DNA of 38,803 bases from Peptococcaceae bacterium (GTDB taxonomy: Bacteria > Bacillota > Desulfitobacteriia > Desulfitobacteriales > Syntrophobotulaceae), in NCBI GenBank assembly GCA_012520405.1, contig JAAYOJ010000045.1, positions 1 to 38,803 of the forward strand, written 5' to 3'. The notes under the pieces are model-generated. The model was not told where the DNA came from. It searched no databases and saw only the letters and a program-made list of their open reading frames with translations. A program made the position numbers and the translations under genes. Shown here piece by piece: positions 38,514-38,803 of the stretch (the first letter of the stretch is position 1; each line of letters opens with the position of its first letter).

Positions 38514-38803
38514 ATGAAAGTACCATTTAATCACTATGAACATGTATTCTCACCCATCAAGGTCGGTCATACCACTTTGAAAAATCGCATAGAGTTCTCT
38601 CCCCTGGTAAGTGACCTTACCAATTGCAATGGGGAAGCTACCCAAGCTTATATCGATTTCGTGGAAGCCCAGGCCCGTACCGGTGTAGCGCTGATTACAC
38701 TCGGGGCTACCCCGGTAGATACAGCCACGGCTCCGGACTATCCATCCGAACTGGACGTAACGAGTGACTTGAAAATTAATCATCTGTTCCTGCTGGCGGA
38801 AGC
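38514..38803 (+). CDS. Third Old-Yellow-Enzyme-type flavoenzyme (N-terminal part only)
   Basis: The gene starts at ATG 38514 behind AAAGGAG, 26 bp after the SDR gene, and leaves the right edge. About 96 residues are visible: HVFSPIKVGHTTLKNRIEFS is the FMN-binding first strand of the family (SPIKVG..TLKNRI), followed by LVSDLTNCNGEATQAYIDF and ARTGVALITLGATPVD. It is a more distant paralogue of the other two flavoenzymes, with SPLVSD where those have APTG/SPTG. Whether it carries the iron-sulfur and FAD domains cannot be seen. Confidence 0.88.
   Translation, partial: MKVPFNHYEHVFSPIKVGHTTLKNRIEFSPLVSDLTNCNGEATQAYIDFVEAQARTGVALITLGATPVDTATAPDYPSELDVTSDLKINHLFLLAE

Noticed and set aside
30328-38803. 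Bile-acid (bai) operon
   Set aside because: BaiCD-like flavoenzymes and a BaiA-like SDR are present, but there is no CoA ligase, CoA transferase, dehydratase (BaiE) or BaiG-type transporter; the transporter is TRAP.
1-38803. CRISPR arrays, tRNA or rRNA genes, insertion sequences, prophage
   Set aside because: Looked for by eye on both strands; no regularly spaced repeats, cloverleaf with CCA-end context, transposase or phage structural motif was found.

Overview
The window reads as a chromosomal segment of an anaerobic, low-to-mid GC Firmicute (class Clostridia, perhaps Peptococcaceae-like; I cannot place it more finely). Pointers are strong AGGAGG-type ribosome sites, the acpS-nnr-alr cell-wall/cofactor block, a B12-dependent ribonucleotide reductase, several radical-SAM enzymes, and an almost complete methyl branch of the Wood-Ljungdahl (acetyl-CoA) pathway. 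No rRNA, tRNA, CRISPR array, insertion sequence or phage gene was seen.

Layout. 1-850 (minus): the 5' part of a cobyrinate a,c-diamide synthase gene (cbiA type) behind a cobalamin riboswitch and two terminator hairpins. 1241-1930 (plus): a methyltransferase-associated corrinoid protein. 1942-5373 (minus): an envelope-flavoured run (uppP, a condensation-type acyltransferase, a SanA/YdcF-family protein, a small membrane protein). 5466-7295 (minus): an Lsa-type ABC-F ribosome-protection gene with a promoter, a six-codon leader peptide and mutually exclusive hairpins, a textbook drug-sensing attenuator. 7372-8691 (minus): two poorly characterised genes, one resembling a decayed MreB. 8746-11103 (minus): nrdJ with two NrdR-like boxes 31 bp apart at its promoter.

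11119-18709 (minus): a seven-gene one-carbon operon in the order metF-metV fusion, formate channel, fhs, fchA, folD, methyl-THF:corrinoid methyltransferase, DUF1638. Together these interconvert formate and methyl-corrinoid. FolD lacks the lysine and glutamine needed for cyclohydrolase chemistry, and fchA next door would supply that step. A divergent GntR/UTRA regulator (18913-19620) probably controls the operon. 19610-23341 (minus): alr, nnr, acpS and a GntR-RCK_C regulator of the BusR (c-di-AMP) type. The last faces a plus-strand glutamate 2,3-aminomutase gene (23591-24847), which suggests osmotic control of beta-glutamate synthesis. 24866-29084: a YhcC-type radical-SAM protein, a 49-residue membrane protein (plus), the AmmeMemoRadiSam pair (amrS plus a fused B-A protein), and a YbaK-family deacylase.

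29276-38803 (plus): a LysR regulator, an enoate-reductase-type flavoenzyme, a complete TRAP transporter (DctP, DctQ, DctM), a second flavoenzyme gene broken by one in-frame TAA, a short-chain dehydrogenase, and the start of a third flavoenzyme. This looks like a dedicated uptake-and-redox pathway for an unsaturated, probably cyclic or aromatic, carboxylate whose identity the sequence does not give. A recurring upstream motif suggests LysR control. It is the best candidate here for an undescribed metabolic system.
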